Assembly (NCBI GenBank): GCA_002349055.1
Contig: DECD01000007.1
Coordinates: 1 to 29,461 of the forward strand
Reading direction: 5' to 3'
Length of the DNA stretch: 29,461 nt
Source of the DNA: Bacteroidales bacterium UBA2939
GTDB lineage: Bacteria > Bacteroidota > Bacteroidia > Bacteroidales > P3
Shown in pieces: positions 6,906 to 15,674 of the stretch. The notes under the pieces are model-generated. The model was not told the DNA's origin. It searched no databases and worked only from the letters and a program-made list of their open reading frames with translations. Numbering within the stretch: the stretch's first letter is position 1; every line of letters starts with the position of its first letter. The translations under genes and the position numbers were made by a program.

Positions 6906-8267
6906 ATGAAGAGATTGTTTTTCATCATCGCCGCATCGACAGCCCTTCTGTGGAGCTGCAAATCCTCCAACGGTGGAGAACTTGTGGGTGTCAACGACCG
7001 TCCCTATTTTGAGGACATCGACCTCAAGGGCATGGTCTTCATCAATCAAGGCAACTATACCATGGGCGCAGGTGTCCAGAATGTCACCTACGGCAAAACG
7101 CCCCAGCCCCGCAAAATGCAGATTGGCTCTTTCTTCATGGATGAGACCGAGATTACCAATAATGAGTACCGCCAGTTTGTGGAGGCCGTCCGCGACTCCG
7201 TCGTCCGCCGCATCCTTGGTGAGGCCGGTGCCGATGGTTTCCTCATCGAAGAGGACCAGTATGGCGAGCCGCTGGATCCTCCCCAGTTGAACTATAAGAA
7301 AAAAATCGACTACTCCGACCCGGAGATTCGCCAGTATCTTGCCGATGCCGGTTTCTTCCTGACGGACATCTACCATCGTCGCGTCTACGATGTGTCGAAA
7401 CTGAACTATGAGTACTACTATCTCGACTACAACCAGGCCGCTGAGAAGGAAAACGGAGTGGAAGCCAAGAGCGAACACCGCGGCAGTTCGTTTGCCGTTC
7501 GTCCCAAAGGTCTGAACAACCGCGGCGCCCAGATTCATCGCGAGTACATCAACATCTATCCCGACACCCTGTGCTGGATTAACGACTATGCCTACAGCAT
7601 GAATGAGGATTATACCCGCAACTATTTCTCCTCGCCCGCTTATGACAACTATCCCGTGGTGGGTGTCAGCTGGCTCCAAGCCCGCGCCTTCTGTGTGTGG
7701 CGTTCCAACCTGATGAACAGCTATCTTGAGAGCATCAACTATTCAAGACTCAACGACTTCCGTCTTCCCACCGAGAGCGAATGGGAGTTTGCCGCCCGCG
7801 GTGGCATCCAAGCCCAGAGCTATCCTTGGGGCGGTCCCTATGTCCGCAATCCAAATGGTTGCTTCCTCGCCAACTACGAGCCTCTTAAAGGTGCCTATGA
7901 CGATGACGGCGGTGTGAAGACCCTGATGGTCGGCCACTATGCTCCCAACGACTACGGTCTGTATGACATGGCCGGTAATGTCAGCGAGTGGTGCATCGAT
8001 GCCTTCAACGAGTCGACCTATATCGTCGCCAACGCCCAGACCCCCTACTACAACTACAACGCCAAGGACGACGACCCGCTGGCCATGAAGCGCAAAGTGA
8101 TTCGTGGCGGCAGCTGGAAGGACCAGAAATACTTCATCCAGGTGCAGACCCGCGACTTCGAATTCATGGACACCGCCAAATGCTACATCGGCTTCCGTTG
8201 CGTGCAGTCCTACCTGGGTCGTGTGAAGGGAGACAACCTCCGCACCGCCTCCAACGTGGCACGATAA
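6906..8267 (+). CDS. gldK: T9SS/gliding motility lipoprotein GldK (PorK)
   Basis: A 453-residue outer-membrane lipoprotein. The signal peptide ends with the lipobox LLWSC (Cys18). The rest is a formylglycine-generating-enzyme (FGE-sulfatase) fold, as in GldK: MVFINQGNYTMGAG near 45, FFMDETEITNNEYRQF near 80, DFRLPTESEWEFAARGG near 285 and IGFRCV near the end. GldK forms, with GldN, the periplasmic ring of the type IX secretion system. The FGE fold is structural here, not known to be catalytic. The gene lies in the canonical position between porP and gldL, 80 bp after porP. Length is normal for the family. SUMF1-like proteins also occur elsewhere, but the neighbourhood leaves little doubt. Confidence 0.95.
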   Translation: MKRLFFIIAASTALLWSCKSSNGGELVGVNDRPYFEDIDLKGMVFINQGNYTMGAGVQNVTYGKTPQPRKMQIGSFFMDETEITNNEYRQFVEAVRDSVVRRILGEAGADGFLIEEDQYGEPLDPPQLNYKKKIDYSDPEIRQYLADAGFFLTDIYHRRVYDVSKLNYEYYYLDYNQAAEKENGVEAKSEHRGSSFAVRPKGLNNRGAQIHREYINIYPDTLCWINDYAYSMNEDYTRNYFSSPAYDNYPVVGVSWLQARAFCVWRSNLMNSYLESINYSRLNDFRLPTESEWEFAARGGIQAQSYPWGGPYVRNPNGCFLANYEPLKGAYDDDGGVKTLMVGHYAPNDYGLYDMAGNVSEWCIDAFNESTYIVANAQTPYYNYNAKDDDPLAMKRKVIRGGSWKDQKYFIQVQTRDFEFMDTAKCYIGFRCVQSYLGRVKGDNLRTASNVAR

Positions 8268-8320
8268 ACAAATTTGACAAAAAAAATAACACAATAAGCA
8301 CAACACAAAAAATTTGAATT

Positions 8321-9187
8321 ATGAGCTTCATCAACAATCTCGTTCGCAGTAAAGGCTATAAGACCTTCATGGCCTATCTTTATGGATGGGGAGCCTCCGT
8401 CGTTATCGTGGGTGCCCTGTTCAAAATCATGCACTGGCCGGGTGCTAACATCATGCTTATCCTTGGTATGGGTGTCGAGGGTGTAATCTTCTTCCTTTCG
8501 GCATTCGAACCACCTCACAAAGAGTGGGATTGGAGTCTGGTTTACCCCGAACTCGCCGGCATGATTGACGAGGCCGCCCTCAACGGAGAGACCGAATACG
8601 ACGAAGACGGCAACCCCATTGAGAAGGCTCCCGTCAGCGCCGATCCTCTCACAGCCAAACTTGACAAGATGCTTGAGGATGCACATATCAGCCCCGAACT
8701 CATCGACCGCCTTGGCCAAGGCATGCAGAATCTGGCCGATAGCGCCAATTCAATGAACAACATGGCCAGCGTCACCGCCGCCACCGACAAATTCGTGTCG
8801 AACCTGGACGGCGTGGCCAACCAGGCCGGCCGCCTGCTCGAGAGCATGCAGGGTGCCCCCGAGGCCATATCCACCCTCTCCACCATCTATCAGGAGACCG
8901 CCCAGTCGCTCAACGGCGAGGTGTCCTATGTCGAGGAGATGAAGAAGATGTCTGCCAGCCTCAGCAGCATCAATGCCATGTACGAGATGCAGATTAACAA
9001 TGCCTCCACTCAGATGAGTATCAACAAGGAATTCGAGGAGAAGATGGGCACCATGCTGACCAACTTCACGAACTCCGCCGAAGGCATCATGAAATACAAA
9101 GAACAAGTTGACGCCCTTACCCGTAAGGTTGCCGAGTTGAATAACGTCTACGGCAACATGCTGGCCGCCATGCAGACCAGACTCTAA
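8321..9187 (+). CDS. gldL: T9SS/gliding inner-membrane motor protein GldL (PorL)
   Basis: A 288-residue cytoplasmic-membrane protein with two N-terminal transmembrane helices (about 15-36 and 41-62) followed by a long, mostly helical cytoplasmic domain. GldL pentamers with GldM form the proton-driven motor that energises gliding and type IX secretion. Charged residues important in Flavobacterium GldL appear here: Lys35 at the end of helix 1 (ALFKIMHW), Glu53 in helix 2 (MGVEGVIF) and Glu63 (AFEPP), with the same 10-residue spacing between the two glutamates as Flavobacterium Glu49/Glu59. The C-terminal part contains Met/Asn-rich coiled-coil-like helices. It is longer than Flavobacterium GldL (about 215), as in Porphyromonas PorL. 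A 53-bp gap separates it from gldK. Confidence 0.94.
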   Translation: MSFINNLVRSKGYKTFMAYLYGWGASVVIVGALFKIMHWPGANIMLILGMGVEGVIFFLSAFEPPHKEWDWSLVYPELAGMIDEAALNGETEYDEDGNPIEKAPVSADPLTAKLDKMLEDAHISPELIDRLGQGMQNLADSANSMNNMASVTAATDKFVSNLDGVANQAGRLLESMQGAPEAISTLSTIYQETAQSLNGEVSYVEEMKKMSASLSSINAMYEMQINNASTQMSINKEFEEKMGTMLTNFTNSAEGIMKYKEQVDALTRKVAELNNVYGNMLAAMQTRL

Positions 9188-9235
9188 ACCGACTGTATTA
9201 TCAACTAAATGGGTAACAACGTAAAACAATAGACT

Positions 9236-10906
9236 ATGGGTGCAACAAACTGTCCGGAAACCCCGCGACAAAAGATGATTACAATGATGTACCTCGTGTA
9301 CACCGCCATGCTCGCACTGAATGTCTCTGCCGAGGTTATTCAGGGTTTCAAGAGCGTGGGTACCGCTATGCATGATTCCAACAAGAACATTGCGGCCAAA
9401 CTCGAGGACACCTACCAGAATTTCGACCTTGCCTACCAGAACAGCCCGGATAAAGTTCGCGAGATGTACGAGCGTGCTCAGGAAATCAAGAGCTTGTCAA
9501 AAGAAATCACCTCCTATATTGACAGTATGGAGTGTGAGTTCATTGGACAGAAGGTGGCCAGTTCCATCAGCTACGAGGATCCCGGCACCAAAAAGAAATG
9601 GGAGTTGGTGCTACGCGACGAAAGCGGCAATGCCATTCAGGAGAATGTCCGTACCGCTCTTGACAGCATAGGCTTTGCCTGGTTCACCGACAAACAGTTG
9701 GAAGACAACCACGCTCCCGCCCAGTTCTTCATCGGCGGAGATGTCAAGAACCCTGACCCCGAATTGGGTGCCATCAAGATTAAGAACAAACTCAACGAAT
9801 TTATCAAGAAAGTCAACACCGCCCTCGGCGACGATTCCACCCATGTGAAGATGGCTCTGAATCTTTCCGACGGATACGACAAGGAAGGTGATTTGGTGCC
9901 TTGGGAAGTTCTCAACTTCAACGAGGTGATTACCGGTGCCGCACTGGTCACCCTCACCCGTCTGAAAGCCGAGACCATGAACGCCGAATACGATGCTGTC
10001 AATGTCCTTTACAAGAAGGTCAGCAAGGGTGATAAATCGTTCAGCGACATTGCCATGATTTCCCGTCCCCGTTCCACCTACATCCTTCAGGGTGGTACCT
10101 ACGAGACCAAAATCAATGTGGCAGCCTACGACTCAAAACAGAAGTTCAAAGCCCGCATCAACGGTCAGGAACTCACCAGCGGCGACAGTGGTACTGTGGT
10201 CTACCGCACCACTTGTAACACCCTTGGTGCACAGCGCATCACCGGTACTGCTTATGTCACCTCTCCCGACGGTGGTACCGAGGAATATCCCATCAACGAC
10301 GTCTACTTCGTGGCCAAGCCCGCTGGTGTGGTGCGTCTCGACGGCTTGCAGGTAGTGTATGCCGGTCTTGAGAACCCCATCACCATCTCGGCCGCAGGTA
10401 TGGATACCCGTAACCTGAAGCCCGTCATTGAACCGCAGAACGCCGCCACCATCACCAAAGGCGAAGGCGAAGGCGGTTATATCCTGAAACCCAACTCGGG
10501 TCAGAAGACCCTTCAGATTCACATCGATGCCACCGTGGACAAGAAAGTCCAGCGCATCGGTAGCCAGAAGGTGATTATCAAGAACATTCCTGCTCCTATC
10601 ATCAAGCTGGCCGGTGTCGAGTCCGGTGGACGTATCGCCAAGAAGGATCTCTCTGCCAGTTCTGTCGTCATTCCTTTGAAGAACCCCGACTTCCTGCTCA
10701 AGGTCGACAGCCGTACCATCAAAATTGTCAAGATGACCGTCGCCGTGGGTCCGAAGGAAGAGACCGTCAATGGTCCGCGCTTCAACGATGCTATAGCCTC
10801 CTTGATCAGAAAAGCCACCAAGGGCGACAAACTGAGCATTCTGGCCGAGGTCATGCAGCCTGATGGAAAGACCACTCAGGTAACATACACTGCAACATTA
10901 AAATAA
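9236..10906 (+). CDS. gldM: T9SS/gliding motor protein GldM (PorM)
   Basis: A 556-residue protein with one N-terminal transmembrane helix (PRQKMITMMYLVYTAMLALNV, about 10-30) and a large periplasmic part made of four domains in known structures. The helix sits inside the GldL pentamer; Arg11 in the PRQKM motif corresponds to the conserved arginine (Arg9 in Flavobacterium) thought to interact with the GldL glutamate. The periplasmic region has the beta-rich pattern of the family (ISRPRSTYILQGGTYE near 275, then KPAGVVRLDGLQVVYAGLENP near 370, given here in part). It ends in QVTYTATLK. The gene is 48 bp after gldL and 6 bp before gldN. Length and order are canonical. Confidence 0.95.
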   Translation: MGATNCPETPRQKMITMMYLVYTAMLALNVSAEVIQGFKSVGTAMHDSNKNIAAKLEDTYQNFDLAYQNSPDKVREMYERAQEIKSLSKEITSYIDSMECEFIGQKVASSISYEDPGTKKKWELVLRDESGNAIQENVRTALDSIGFAWFTDKQLEDNHAPAQFFIGGDVKNPDPELGAIKIKNKLNEFIKKVNTALGDDSTHVKMALNLSDGYDKEGDLVPWEVLNFNEVITGAALVTLTRLKAETMNAEYDAVNVLYKKVSKGDKSFSDIAMISRPRSTYILQGGTYETKINVAAYDSKQKFKARINGQELTSGDSGTVVYRTTCNTLGAQRITGTAYVTSPDGGTEEYPINDVYFVAKPAGVVRLDGLQVVYAGLENPITISAAGMDTRNLKPVIEPQNAATITKGEGEGGYILKPNSGQKTLQIHIDATVDKKVQRIGSQKVIIKNIPAPIIKLAGVESGGRIAKKDLSASSVVIPLKNPDFLLKVDSRTIKIVKMTVAVGPKEETVNGPRFNDAIASLIRKATKGDKLSILAEVMQPDGKTTQVTYTATLK

Positions 10907-10912
10907 TAAGAT

Positions 10913-11806
10913 ATGAAGAAAGTCCTGATTTATGTGCTTGCAATCCTAGGTTATTGCACCACAATCAACGCACAGAGTATCATCGATGCTGACGAGCAAA
11001 GCAACCCCAACGACTTCTACCAGAAAGGTATTGTCGTTGGCAAAAAAGCCATGCCCTACCCTCCCCTGAGAGAGAACGATGTAATCTGGGAACACGTTGT
11101 TTGGAGAGAGGTCGACTTCAACGAGAAGTTCAACCAGTTCTTCTATTTCCCCGCCAACAACGGATCAAGCACTCAGGGCCGCATCAGCCTGGTCAACCTT
11201 ATCATGCGCAGCGTCAGAAACGGTGAAATCCCCGTCTACGAGGACGATGATATGGTGAAAGAACTTGACCCTGTCGAGGCTTTGAAGAAGCTGATTGGCG
11301 ACCCGTTCCCGAGAGAAGAAGAGGTCACCGACGAATCCGGCAACCCTGTGATTGACCCCGAGACCGACGAGGTGATGACTCATACCGTGATGGTGACTCG
11401 TTCTTTCGACAGCACCTCCGTCATGAAGATTCGCCTGAAAGAGAAATGGTACATCGACAAACAGGATTCCCGTCAGAAAGTCAGAATCCTCGGCCTCGCT
11501 TTCCAGTACATGAAGGAAGGTATCACCGGTTCTGCCCTCGACTGGTCTTTCTGGATTCCCATGAACGACATGCGCGTCCGTCAGGTCTTTGTCAATGCCA
11601 ATGCCTACGATGACAACAACGACGTCGTCGAGCGTTCCTACGATGACATCTTCATCCAGCGCTACTTCGACAGCTACATCATCCGCGAGTCGAACGTTTA
11701 CAACCGTTCCATCTCCGAATACCTCACCGGTGAAGATGCCATGCTGGAATCTCAGAATATTGAGGATAAAATCTTCAATATCGAGTCCGACATGTGGGAG
11801 TACTAA
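10913..11806 (+). CDS. gldN: T9SS/gliding ring protein GldN (PorN)
   Basis: A 297-residue secreted periplasmic protein with a signal peptide (about 1-21, cleaved near INA-Q). Family features: ENDVIWEHVVWREVDFNEKFNQFFYFP near 50-75 (read in two parts), then LKEKWYIDKQDSRQKVRILG near 175 and WFWIPM-like DWSFWIPMNDMRVRQ near 210. GldN binds the GldK lipoprotein to form the periplasmic T9SS ring. It begins 6 bp after gldM. A strong terminator follows 27 bp after the stop, so this is probably the end of the main operon transcript, with the second gldN-like gene made from read-through or another promoter. Confidence 0.95.
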   Translation: MKKVLIYVLAILGYCTTINAQSIIDADEQSNPNDFYQKGIVVGKKAMPYPPLRENDVIWEHVVWREVDFNEKFNQFFYFPANNGSSTQGRISLVNLIMRSVRNGEIPVYEDDDMVKELDPVEALKKLIGDPFPREEEVTDESGNPVIDPETDEVMTHTVMVTRSFDSTSVMKIRLKEKWYIDKQDSRQKVRILGLAFQYMKEGITGSALDWSFWIPMNDMRVRQVFVNANAYDDNNDVVERSYDDIFIQRYFDSYIIRESNVYNRSISEYLTGEDAMLESQNIEDKIFNIESDMWEY

Positions 11807-11833
11807 TTGGCACAAGTTAACAACCCAAAGGAT

Positions 11834-11867
11834 AAGAGTTAAGAGTGAAAGCTCTTAACTCTTTTTT
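11834..11867 (+). terminator. Intrinsic terminator between gldN and its paralogue
   Basis: A perfect 12-bp stem (aagagttaagag at 11834-11845 pairing with 11852-11863) with a 6-nt loop is followed by an uninterrupted T-run to 11867. The next gene's ATG is at 11870, so the hairpin and its T-tract occupy the entire ribosome-binding region of that gene. It should stop much of the transcription coming from gldN. The stem is AT-rich, so termination may be partial. Confidence 0.85.
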
Positions 11868-11869
11868 CA

Positions 11870-12742
11870 ATGAGCAAAAAAACGTTCATATTACTCCTGC
11901 TGGCATTCTTGGCGACAATGTCATCCTACGGCCAAACCGTCGACCGTGGCCCCGACATCATTTACAGCAGCCAAGAGCAAGGCGATTCGCGTCCCATTCC
12001 CCTGCCCTTTATCCGGGAATCCGACGTGATATGGAGTACAGACCTTTGGAAAACCATCAGCGCCGCCGAACTCTTCAATCAGTTCTTTTACTTCCCCTAC
12101 GACGAATACATCAACTTCGGCAAGAAGAGTCTTGCCTACATCCTCTGGGACGCTATGGCGGCCGACGAGATACCCATCTATGAGGACGACGAGCTGCTAA
12201 TACCGCTGGACAACCAGGTGTTCCTCCGCCGCTACACCAAACCCGACACCCTCCTCCTCGAAATAGGCTACGATGATGACGACAACGAACTCTATGAGAC
12301 CGTCATCCGCCCCAACAACTTCGACGGCTCCGAGGTGTTCAACTACTCGCTGCGAGAGACTTGGTTCATCGGTCGTCAGGACTCCCGTCAGGACTCCCGC
12401 CGCATGTCCCTGGCGCCTGTCAAAGAGAGCTACCGCGAGCTACCCAACGGCGAGGTCATTCCACTAGGGCACCTTCCCCTTTTCTGGGTTCCCATGCAGA
12501 ATATGCGTGTCCGAAGCCTGCTTGTACGCTACACGGCCTATATGGACCCGACCAACAGCGTCGGCCAGCCCTCCTGGGACTGGGTCTTCCTCAACCAGCA
12601 CTACGAAGCCTACGTCACACGCGAGTCCAACACCCACGACCGCAAAATCTACGATTACCGCCAAGGACTTGACGTCATGCTCGAAGCCGAACGTATCGAG
12701 GACAAAGTCTTCGAAATAGGAAATGAGATGTGGGATTATTAA
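11870..12742 (+). CDS. gldO: Second GldN-family protein (GldO-like)
   Basis: A 290-residue paralogue of the preceding gene, with a signal peptide (about 1-22, SSYG-Q). It shares the family blocks: IRESDVIWSTDLWKTISAAE, ELFNQFFYFPYDEYINFGKK, FWVPMQNMRVRS and the ending ERIEDKVFEIGNEMWDY. In Flavobacterium johnsoniae GldN and GldO are partly redundant, and this pair is arranged likewise. A 12-bp tandem duplication (12374-12385 and 12386-12397) gives RQDSRQDS where GldN has a single QDSR. The ATG at 11870 is 3 bp after the terminator's T-run and gives a complete signal peptide, so it is likely correct. The stop overlaps the convergent rluD stop by 4 bp. The symbol is by analogy with Flavobacterium. 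Confidence 0.9.
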   Translation: MSKKTFILLLLAFLATMSSYGQTVDRGPDIIYSSQEQGDSRPIPLPFIRESDVIWSTDLWKTISAAELFNQFFYFPYDEYINFGKKSLAYILWDAMAADEIPIYEDDELLIPLDNQVFLRRYTKPDTLLLEIGYDDDDNELYETVIRPNNFDGSEVFNYSLRETWFIGRQDSRQDSRRMSLAPVKESYRELPNGEVIPLGHLPLFWVPMQNMRVRSLLVRYTAYMDPTNSVGQPSWDWVFLNQHYEAYVTRESNTHDRKIYDYRQGLDVMLEAERIEDKVFEIGNEMWDY

Positions 12743-13794
12743 TTACTTCTCCCGTAATTCCGCCAACGGTCAATGCACTGTTGCATATCGTCGGGTATCG
12801 GGCTTTCGAAGTGCATGTGTTGTTTAGTGGTCGGATGCTCAAATCCCAGCACACGGGCATGTAAAGCCTGTCGCGGACAAACGGCAAAACAGTTCTCCAC
12901 AAACTGTCTGTATTTAGTAAAGGTGGTGCCTTTCACAATGGCATCACCGCCATAGGCAACATCGCTGAAAAGCGGGTGACCGATGTGGCGCATGTGGGCG
13001 CGAATCTGATGCGTGCGACCCGTCTCCAGCACACATTCCACAAGCGTCACATAGCCGAATCTCTCCAGCACCCGCCAGTGTGTCACCGCATGCTTGCCTT
13101 TCTGCTCCTCTTCGGGCACGCCCTCCTCGTGAGGGTAGACACACATCACCTTGCGGTCCTGCGGCGACCTTCCCAGGTTGCCCTCAATCGTACCGCTGTC
13201 TTTATCAAAATCTCCCCACACCAAAGCATTGTATTTTCTTTCAATCGTATGTTCAAAAAACTGCTTGGCCAAAAAAGCCTGGGCCTCTTCGTTCTTGGCC
13301 ACCAGCAGCAATCCCGACGTGTCCTTGTCTATCCGGTGGACAAGATAGGGAGTCGGAGTATTCTGAGCACTCTGAGCGTTCTGATTATTCTGAAAATAGT
13401 ACAGCAAGCCGTTCACCAGCGTCCCGGTCCAGTTCCCCACGCCGGGATGGACCACCAAACCCGGGTGCTTGTCCACCACAATCACATCGTCGTCTTCATA
13501 GGCAATCTTGAAATCCACCGGCTCCGGCACCAGCTCGAACTCATGCGGAGGCTCCGGCAAAAGGATGCTGATTTCATCCAACGGCTTCACTCGGTAGTTG
13601 GCTTTCGAGGGCTTGCCGTTCACCCGCACACATTCGGCCTTTGTCGCCGCCTGAATCTTGGTGCGCGAAATCCCTTGCAGGTGCATCTGCAAGTACTTGT
13701 CGATGCGTAACATCTCCTGTCCGCGGTCGACAATGATATGGTGATGCTCATACAGCTCTTGCTGCTCCTCCTGTTCCAATGCCTCGTCTGCCAT
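12739..13794 (-). CDS. rluD: RluD/RluA-family 23S rRNA pseudouridine synthase
   Basis: A 351-residue pseudouridine synthase. Residues about 28-90 are an S4 RNA-binding domain (LRIDKYLQMHLQGISRTKIQ). The catalytic domain follows; Asp156 in HRIDKDTSGLLL is the nucleophile, and ETGRTHQIRAH (257-267) and the FSDVAYGG region are typical. RluD modifies helix 69 of 23S rRNA; RluA-family paralogues differ in target, so the exact sites are inferred. The frame is open well upstream, but the ATG at 13794 is chosen because it gives a normal N-terminus and overlaps the preceding stop by one base (tgatg). An insert at residues 135-146, QNNQNAQSAQNT, is encoded by four 9-bp repeats just before the catalytic motif. 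Confidence 0.92.
   Translation of the reverse strand: MADEALEQEEQQELYEHHHIIVDRGQEMLRIDKYLQMHLQGISRTKIQAATKAECVRVNGKPSKANYRVKPLDEISILLPEPPHEFELVPEPVDFKIAYEDDDVIVVDKHPGLVVHPGVGNWTGTLVNGLLYYFQNNQNAQSAQNTPTPYLVHRIDKDTSGLLLVAKNEEAQAFLAKQFFEHTIERKYNALVWGDFDKDSGTIEGNLGRSPQDRKVMCVYPHEEGVPEEEQKGKHAVTHWRVLERFGYVTLVECVLETGRTHQIRAHMRHIGHPLFSDVAYGGDAIVKGTTFTKYRQFVENCFAVCPRQALHARVLGFEHPTTKQHMHFESPIPDDMQQCIDRWRNYGRSN
13357..13392 (-). repeat. 9-bp tandem repeat inside rluD
   Basis: Four adjacent 9-bp units (plus-strand agtattctg, agcactctg, agcgttctg, attattctg) share the ending tctg and encode QNx triplets on the minus strand. A unit of 9 bp keeps the frame whatever the copy number. It sits in the loop before the catalytic HRIDKDTSG motif. 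Confidence 0.85.
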
Positions 13795-15674
13795 CAGTGC
13801 TTGATTATTAGTTTCTTGTTGCCAATACATCCTTGCGAATCCACGCAGCGCAGGATATAGACACCCTCGGCCAGTCCAGCCACGTTCAGGCTTCTTCCCT
13901 TGCCCGTGGCCACCATTCGGCCAGTCATATCGTACAACATCATTCTTGCCTGTTCCGACATGCCCTCTACCCTTACCCACTCACTCGCTGGGTTGGGCAT
14001 CACTTTCCATTCTTCCGCCTCCATTCCTCGCTCCTCGATGCCCACTGTGGCCGACACTCCGAAGCAGGGCCTGATCATCAACGCACCGCTCAGTATGCTC
14101 TGCTGCCAGGCAATGCCTGTCAGGTAAAAGATGCGGTCGCTCACGTTGTGATTGCGGTCGAAACCCAGGTTGATATAGTCATTACCATCCTGCTCAAAAC
14201 CCACAAACACGCTGCCGCTCACCCACACCGTGTCCTCGAGCAGGTAGCGGTGATAGACATTCAGCCCGTCGAACACCGGCCGACGGCTCGCCCTGTCGCG
14301 GTATATCACCGACCCGGGCTTCCCGTCATTGTTTTCCCACACCACGATGTGGAACGGAATCGTCTCGTTCTCACCATCCTTCGTGCTGTTGAAGTAGAAA
14401 TCCACGGCCATCAGCGTATCGGCCATGTTGAGGTCGAACCTGTAAGCCAGCAAAACCGTGCTGGCCGTCGAAGTCAGCCCGTAGCCGTTCTCCGCTGTCC
14501 CGTCGTCGTAGGCGTAATAGTTGCCAAACACCTGCTCGAAGCGCACCGTGTCGTTCTCCTGCCAGTCGTCGCCGCCCACACCCTCGCGCACCGTGTGGAC
14601 CACGGTGTATGTCGTAGCCACCGCGCTCTCGGGGAATGCAAATGCCACCGCGGGAGCGGCATGTCCCTGCGCCGTCTGGTAAACGCCGCCGGGCAGGTAA
14701 GTCGGGGCGTTCTCGTAGCCGCCGTCATAGCTGTACACCGTGTCGCCGTCGGCATCCACCACGGCATACTCATACTGTGTGGCCAACTGCGACGAGAACA
14801 GGTTGGTTATCGTCATCTTCAGACTGTCGGCCATGTCGTTCTGGCGGTATTGGCGCATCGGCATGGCCTGATAGGTGGCAAGCATCGACGGTGCCGGCTC
14901 CACAAACGCCACATCGTGAAACACCGGGTCGCCCATCCTTGTGCGCCCTCGGTCGACAAAGATATAGTCCAGATGCCAGTAGTCGCAATTGCCGTTCATC
15001 CCCATCTTCGCGGTGGGCGTCATGCTGCAATAGTTCCTGAATCTAAAGGCGAAATCATCGTTGAGAAATCCCGTATCGGTGATGCTGATGGCCACATATT
15101 GCCAAGCCCGCCCGGTCTCCGCAATCAGGGTGTCGACCTCAGTGCCGCCTCTCGCCCACACGGCGACCCACTGCGCCTCGCTCTTTTTGTAAAACTCCAG
15201 CACCAGCGAGTCCATCTCCTCGGGCGCGTCGCCTATGCGTCGCCACAGGTCGCCCTGTCCGCCGCCCGGCAGGTAATAGAAGCTCATCACCACCGAGTCC
15301 GCCGCCCTCAATCCGCCCAGTTTGATGGCCTGGGAGCAGAGGGTGTCGGCCGGGAAGCGTCCCGACGAGGCACCGTCATACAACCGTCCGTCGCCGCCTA
15401 TCGCGTCGAGCGTCGCCACACCCACCGTGGGTGGCAGCAGTCCGCCGCCACGGCTCAAGGTCACGCCACCCTCCGCCTGCCATAGGCCTGCGTCCGGCAA
15501 ATCCATGGGCTTGGCGAAATCGTCGAAGAAAGGTAGCGCCACAGGCTGCGAGGCATCCTTTGCCGACGCACGCCCTGCCGTTCCTCTCTGCAACGGCAGC
15601 AGCACCTCCTGGGACTGAACCATCAGTCCCTGGAGCAAAAGCAGCGCTATGACGAGACGTTTCACCATTGCCAT
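13794..15674 (-). CDS. Secreted T9SS cargo protein of unknown function
   Basis: A 626-residue exported protein. An N-terminal signal peptide (MVKRLVIALLLLQGLMVQSQ) is followed by PVALPFFDDFAKP, an opening I know from large secreted Bacteroidota proteins with jelly-roll/MAM-like folds. The body is beta-rich and contains a block near residues 390-520 (YYAYDDGTAENGYGLT, then FYFNSTKDG) common in T9SS cargo. The last 80 residues form a type A sorting domain: WKVMPNPASEWVRVEG, MMLYDMTGRMVATG, LAEGVYILRC, KKLIIKH. The function is unknown. Start may be 15674 or 15668 (MVKRL); both overlap the end of the upstream PASTA gene. Its stop overlaps the rluD start, so it is in the same operon. Confidence 0.85.
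   Translation of the reverse strand: MAMVKRLVIALLLLQGLMVQSQEVLLPLQRGTAGRASAKDASQPVALPFFDDFAKPMDLPDAGLWQAEGGVTLSRGGGLLPPTVGVATLDAIGGDGRLYDGASSGRFPADTLCSQAIKLGGLRAADSVVMSFYYLPGGGQGDLWRRIGDAPEEMDSLVLEFYKKSEAQWVAVWARGGTEVDTLIAETGRAWQYVAISITDTGFLNDDFAFRFRNYCSMTPTAKMGMNGNCDYWHLDYIFVDRGRTRMGDPVFHDVAFVEPAPSMLATYQAMPMRQYRQNDMADSLKMTITNLFSSQLATQYEYAVVDADGDTVYSYDGGYENAPTYLPGGVYQTAQGHAAPAVAFAFPESAVATTYTVVHTVREGVGGDDWQENDTVRFEQVFGNYYAYDDGTAENGYGLTSTASTVLLAYRFDLNMADTLMAVDFYFNSTKDGENETIPFHIVVWENNDGKPGSVIYRDRASRRPVFDGLNVYHRYLLEDTVWVSGSVFVGFEQDGNDYINLGFDRNHNVSDRIFYLTGIAWQQSILSGALMIRPCFGVSATVGIEERGMEAEEWKVMPNPASEWVRVEGMSEQARMMLYDMTGRMVATGKGRSLNVAGLAEGVYILRCVDSQGCIGNKKLIIKH

Noticed and set aside
13833..15485. 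A 550-residue plus-strand open frame opposite the T9SS cargo gene
   Set aside because: It is His/Arg/Val-rich with no recognisable domain and lies wholly antisense to a gene with a signal peptide and sorting domain.
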